From assembly GCF_002221595.1 (NCBI RefSeq), contig NZ_NHMP01000005.1, forward strand, positions 1 to 64,000: a stretch of 64,000 nucleotides of DNA, in the 5' to 3' direction. The notes beneath the pieces are model-generated. The model saw only the letters and a list, made by a program, of their open reading frames with translations, did not search any database and was not told the DNA's origin. The DNA is from Turicimonas muris (GTDB lineage Bacteria > Pseudomonadota > Gammaproteobacteria > Burkholderiales > Burkholderiaceae_F). A program made the translations under genes and the position numbers. Positions 61,371 to 64,000 of this stretch are shown in pieces. Each line of letters begins with the position of its first letter. Positions within the stretch are counted from its first letter, which is position 1.

Positions 61371-62147
61371 TCAGCCAAAAGAACCGCTGACATATTGCGC
61401 TGTTTTCATGCAATCGGGAGAGTGGAAGATCTTCTTCGTGTCTCCCCACTCAATCAATTCTCCCATATAAAAGAAGGCTGTTTTATCCGAGATTCTTTCG
61501 GCCTGCTGCATATTGTGTGTAACGATGACAATACAAACATCGTTCTTCAACTCTTTAATACCTTCTTCTAATTTTTCCGTAGCGATCGGATCCAACGCAC
61601 TTGCCGGCTCATCCATTAATAAGACCTCCGGAGAAACCGCCAAGGCCCTCGCAATACATAGTCTTTGCTGCTGGCCCCCGGAAAGAGACAAAGCTGATTG
61701 ATGGAGACGGTCTTTGACTTCATTCCATAAAGCTGCCTTTTTAAGACTCTCCTCGGCAATATTCATCAGCTCTTCTTTATCCTTGATACCGTTAAGTCTT
61801 ACGCCGTAGACCACGTTTTCGAAGATACTTTTAGCAAAAGGAGTTGGTTTCTGAAAAACCATGCCGACACGCCGGCGGAGCTCAACAACATCACATTCTT
61901 TAGAATTGATGTCCTCTCCTTCGAGAGTAATGAAGCCGTCTATCCTTGACGACTCAATTAAATCATTCATACGATTCAGAGAACGCAGGAAAGTACTTTT
62001 TCCGCAGCCCGAAGGACCAATTAAAGCGGTAATTTCATTTTCTTTAAAAGAAAGAGAGACGTCTTTAATTACCTGCTTTTCTCCATAGTAAAAATTTACG
62101 TTCTCGGCCGATAATTTTGTTTTTTTCTGAGTTTCTTTTGAATTCAT
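61371..62147 (-). CDS. pstB: Phosphate ABC transporter ATP-binding protein
   Basis: A 258-residue ABC ATPase. Walker [11 protein letters not shown]-loop [13 protein letters not shown] (PstB-specific), signature [15 protein letters not shown], Walker [13 protein letters not shown] and switch [13 protein letters not shown] are all present. I chose ATG 62147 (MNSKETQ); an in-frame ATG 11 codons upstream also exists. PstB normally sits with pstSCA and phoU, but no such gene is adjacent; the gene stands alone between a LOG-family gene and a DUF4143 ATPase. Confidence 0.9.
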   Translation of the reverse strand: MNSKETQKKTKLSAENVNFYYGEKQVIKDVSLSFKENEITALIGPSGCGKSTFLRSLNRMNDLIESSRIDGFITLEGEDINSKECDVVELRRRVGMVFQKPTPFAKSIFENVVYGVRLNGIKDKEELMNIAEESLKKAALWNEVKDRLHQSALSLSGGQQQRLCIARALAVSPEVLLMDEPASALDPIATEKLEEGIKELKNDVCIVIVTHNMQQAERISDKTAFFYMGELIEWGDTKKIFHSPDCMKTAQYVSGSFG

Positions 62148-62306
62148 AGAGATTTCTCGACAATGTGTTCTGTTCAACAAGTTGCCGAGATTCTATTTTT
62201 GCTTTATGACGGTTTAATTTCAGAAAGATTACGGCTCCATGACACTAAAAGGAGACACGTTCCGCAGGCGATACTCTTCTACTTTTTCCTGTCCGTTCCC
62301 TTTCTT

Positions 62307-63446
62307 CTAATGCTGTTCCAATAAATATTTTTGTAAGTTATGTTGGTTAACAACAAAAAAATCTGCATCGGGGTAGGCGTTTAAAAATGAAGGAGGAGCC
62401 GCGACATTTTCTCGTGAAAGTTTTACTTCGAAAGCTGTCATTTGTTGATTATTGACCTCAATGAGGTCAACCTCTGCGCGATTTTTTGTACGCCAGAAAT
62501 AATGGCGAGTCAGAGGATTACGGTAGAGCGAAAATTTAATTCTCTCCATAATGAAAAAATTCTCAAATAACGCCCCTTGCTCTTCAGGAGGACGAGTAGA
62601 AAACGGACGAAAATCACCAATGGCGGCATTTCTTAGGCCCACATCACAAAAGTAAATCTTCTTTGATTTTTTTAGTTCATTTGCCAAATTCTTTGAAAAT
62701 GATGGCAATACCTTAATAAGAAAACACTGCTCAAGCAAAGACAAATAATTTTCTACCGCTGAAGCGCTCAGCCCGCACTCTTTAGCAAGAGAATCAACCG
62801 TACACAGACCGCCAATGCGATAGGCCAATATCTCGACCAATCGAGTAAATCCAGCAGGTTTTCTGATGCCGGAAAGAGAGAAGATATCTTTGAAGGCCAC
62901 GGATTGGAAAAGCATGGAAAGGTTTTGTTCTGCTTCGAAAGGATCTTCTTCCACCACAAAAGGATAATTTCCATACACCAACCTATCAGACAGATTTTGA
63001 CTGACCTCCCCCCAGCCAAAAAACTTAGTCAACTCTTCCAGTGAAAAAGTCATTAACTGATAAGCTCGAATTCTGCCGGCAGCAGACTCAAACACGCCGG
63101 AAGCCAAATCCAAGGAGCTTGAGCCGGTCGCCATTATTCTGCAATCCAATTGCAAGTCAACCAGTCTTTTAAGAAGTAGACCGATACTGTCAATCCTTTG
63201 CGCCTCATCTATTACAAAAACCTTGTTATCTCCTATGTATTGCTTCAAATCAGTCGGAGAAATCAGCCTGGAAAGATCTGAGCAAGTTTTAGGATCATCT
63301 CCGGAAACCCACAAATGTGGAACCTCACTCAGGAGATGCTTCAAGAGCGTACTTTTTCCTACTTGTCTTGCTCCCAACAAAAGCGTTGCCTTGTTCTTAG
63401 GAGAAGCAAGGAGTCGGTCTGTAATTTGTCGTGGAATATACCGCAT
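62307..63446 (-). CDS. AAA_14/DUF4143 ATPase
   Basis: A 379-residue protein with an N-terminal AAA ATPase domain (P-loop GARQVGKST 25-33; Walker B KVFVIDEAQR 75-84; sensor MATGSSSLD) and a C-terminal DUF4143 domain with a PD-(D/E)XK-like end (AEVDLIEVNNQQMTAFEVK). Such genes are common, scattered and often mobile in anaerobes; no biochemical role is established. Its start codon and SD (GGAAAAG) lie inside a 15-bp inverted repeat (63446-63483), implying translational or transcriptional self-control. Confidence 0.85.
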   Translation of the reverse strand: MRYIPRQITDRLLASPKNKATLLLGARQVGKSTLLKHLLSEVPHLWVSGDDPKTCSDLSRLISPTDLKQYIGDNKVFVIDEAQRIDSIGLLLKRLVDLQLDCRIMATGSSSLDLASGVFESAAGRIRAYQLMTFSLEELTKFFGWGEVSQNLSDRLVYGNYPFVVEEDPFEAEQNLSMLFQSVAFKDIFSLSGIRKPAGFTRLVEILAYRIGGLCTVDSLAKECGLSASAVENYLSLLEQCFLIKVLPSFSKNLANELKKSKKIYFCDVGLRNAAIGDFRPFSTRPPEEQGALFENFFIMERIKFSLYRNPLTRHYFWRTKNRAEVDLIEVNNQQMTAFEVKLSRENVAAPPSFLNAYPDADFFVVNQHNLQKYLLEQH

Positions 63447-63515
63447 TTAAACTTTTCCATTTTTTAAGATGGAAAAGTTTAAACTATTCCTATTTATAAA
63501 ATGGAAAAGTTTAAA
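63446..63515. promoter_or_regulatory. Triple 15-bp element at the start of the DUF4143 gene
   Basis: ATGGAAAAGTTTAAA occurs at 63469-63483 and 63501-63515 on the plus strand and inverted at 63446-63460. The inverted pair forms a perfect 15-bp stem with an 8-nt loop. In the ATPase mRNA it covers the SD (GGAAAAG) and reaches the A of the AUG. The third copy is 32 bases from the second. It is a strong candidate for an autoregulatory site. Confidence 0.75.
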
Positions 63516-63693
63516 TATGTAACATAAATTTTCATACTCTCTTAAACCATAAACAATCTATTCTTTGTATTGGTGTGTCTTCAACCTTCTATATGACGAA
63601 AAGAATGTACCTAGATTTTGCGTAAAGCCTTTTGGTCCAAAGGTTAGGGTTAGTGCTGTGTTAAAATTCTCTTTCCTCTTAAGAGAACCTGAG

Positions 63694-64000
63694 ATGACCC
63701 CACGTCTAAGACTTCAGAACATCACCAAGCGATACGGAAGCACCATTGCTAACCGAGATATTTCGCTTGAAGTAATGCCAGGTGAGATTTTGTCTGTACT
63801 TGGCGAAAATGGAGCGGGTAAAAGTACGCTCATGAAAATTATCTTTGGCTCTGTGGTCCCCGATCAAGGCCAATTTTTTTTCAACGGTAAGCGAGTCAAC
63901 ATTTCCAGTCCGGCTGACGCCAGAAAGCTTGGCATCGCCATGGTCTTTCAGCACTTCGTGCTCTTCGATACTCTTACCGTTAAAGAAAATATTCTTTTAG
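63694..64000 (+). CDS. ABC transporter ATP-binding protein, nucleoside/sugar type (partial)
   Basis: The first 102 codons of an ABC ATPase that continues beyond the window. Walker A is GENGAGKST (about residue 38-46) and the Q-loop is MVFQHFVLFDTLTVKENI. The QHF Q-loop and ISSPADARKLGI segment are typical of ATPases for BMP-type nucleoside or simple sugar uptake, which carry two ATP-binding cassettes. ATG 63694 is the start; only a weak GAGA-type SD precedes it. Permease and binding-protein genes would be expected downstream. Confidence 0.85.
   Translation, partial: MTPRLRLQNITKRYGSTIANRDISLEVMPGEILSVLGENGAGKSTLMKIIFGSVVPDQGQFFFNGKRVNISSPADARKLGIAMVFQHFVLFDTLTVKENILL

Noticed and set aside
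1-64000. CRISPR arrays, rRNA, tRNA, insertion sequences or phage genes
   Set aside because: I read for spaced repeats, T-loop motifs, transposase and phage signatures and saw none; a covariance or profile search could still find a small RNA.

Overview
The window looks like a chromosomal segment of a Gram-negative, anaerobic, asaccharolytic betaproteobacterium of the Burkholderiales, most likely a gut Sutterellaceae (Parasutterella/Turicimonas/Sutterella-like). This is inferred from Burkholderia-type porins, the gene order metK / lpxL-like / dapF / DUF484 and argB-slmA, a CEET-type DksA, an FNR box and many respiratory oxidoreductases. No rRNA or tRNA gene was seen to settle it.

Layout. 0-0.9 kb: a 20-bp perfect hairpin and an orphan AbrB/MazE-type antitoxin gene between two near-identical 24-bp repeats. 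0.9-9.8 kb: a minus-strand operon related to E. coli ydhYVWXU (Tat Fe-S protein, tungsten/molybdenum AOR-type enzyme, YdhW, multihaem cytochrome c, Tat-lipoprotein ferredoxin, NrfD), facing a moeA-like gene with a perfect FNR site upstream. 10-15.3 kb: a Tat flavoprotein reductase, FixJ-type regulator, porin and divergent PhnD-domain (TtrS-like) kinase. 15.3-34.2 kb: mainly housekeeping genes (PEBP, CBS, ttcA, folB, cca, 5-formyl-THF ligase, bisC-like, trpS, metK, lpxL-like, dapF, rlmI, aspartate dehydrogenase, a CobW GTPase, dksA). 34.4-47.4 kb: an amino-acid/peptide scavenging region with an AEC carrier, GntR regulator, AbgA-like hydrolase, OFA-type MFS, two DcuC carriers, a porin, a DSD1-type PLP enzyme, LysR and isoaspartyl dipeptidase. 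47.4-54.4 kb: argB-slmA, ctpA, envC, gpmA and a ChuW/HutW radical SAM enzyme. 54.5-59.3 kb: a LysR gene broken by an in-frame amber codon, divergent from a mostly exported set (CMD protein, alpha/beta hydrolase, DUF362) ending in a CMD-cupin fusion. 59.7-64 kb: rhodanese-secB, a LOG-family gene, lone pstB, a DUF4143 ATPase whose leader carries three copies of a 15-bp element, and the start of a nucleoside/sugar-type ABC ATPase that runs off the window.

How it fits together (inference): peptides and amino acids enter through porins and carriers. Aspartate released by the isoaspartyl dipeptidase or deaminated by aspartate dehydrogenase can supply C4 acids for DcuC exchange. The Tat flavoprotein, the BisC-like enzyme and the Ydh-type complex offer terminal or primary redox modules for anaerobic respiration. 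The most unusual item is the Ydh-type operon, whose cytochrome has three CXXCH sites plus a CX15CH motif and whose YdhY-like protein ends in a CXXCH.
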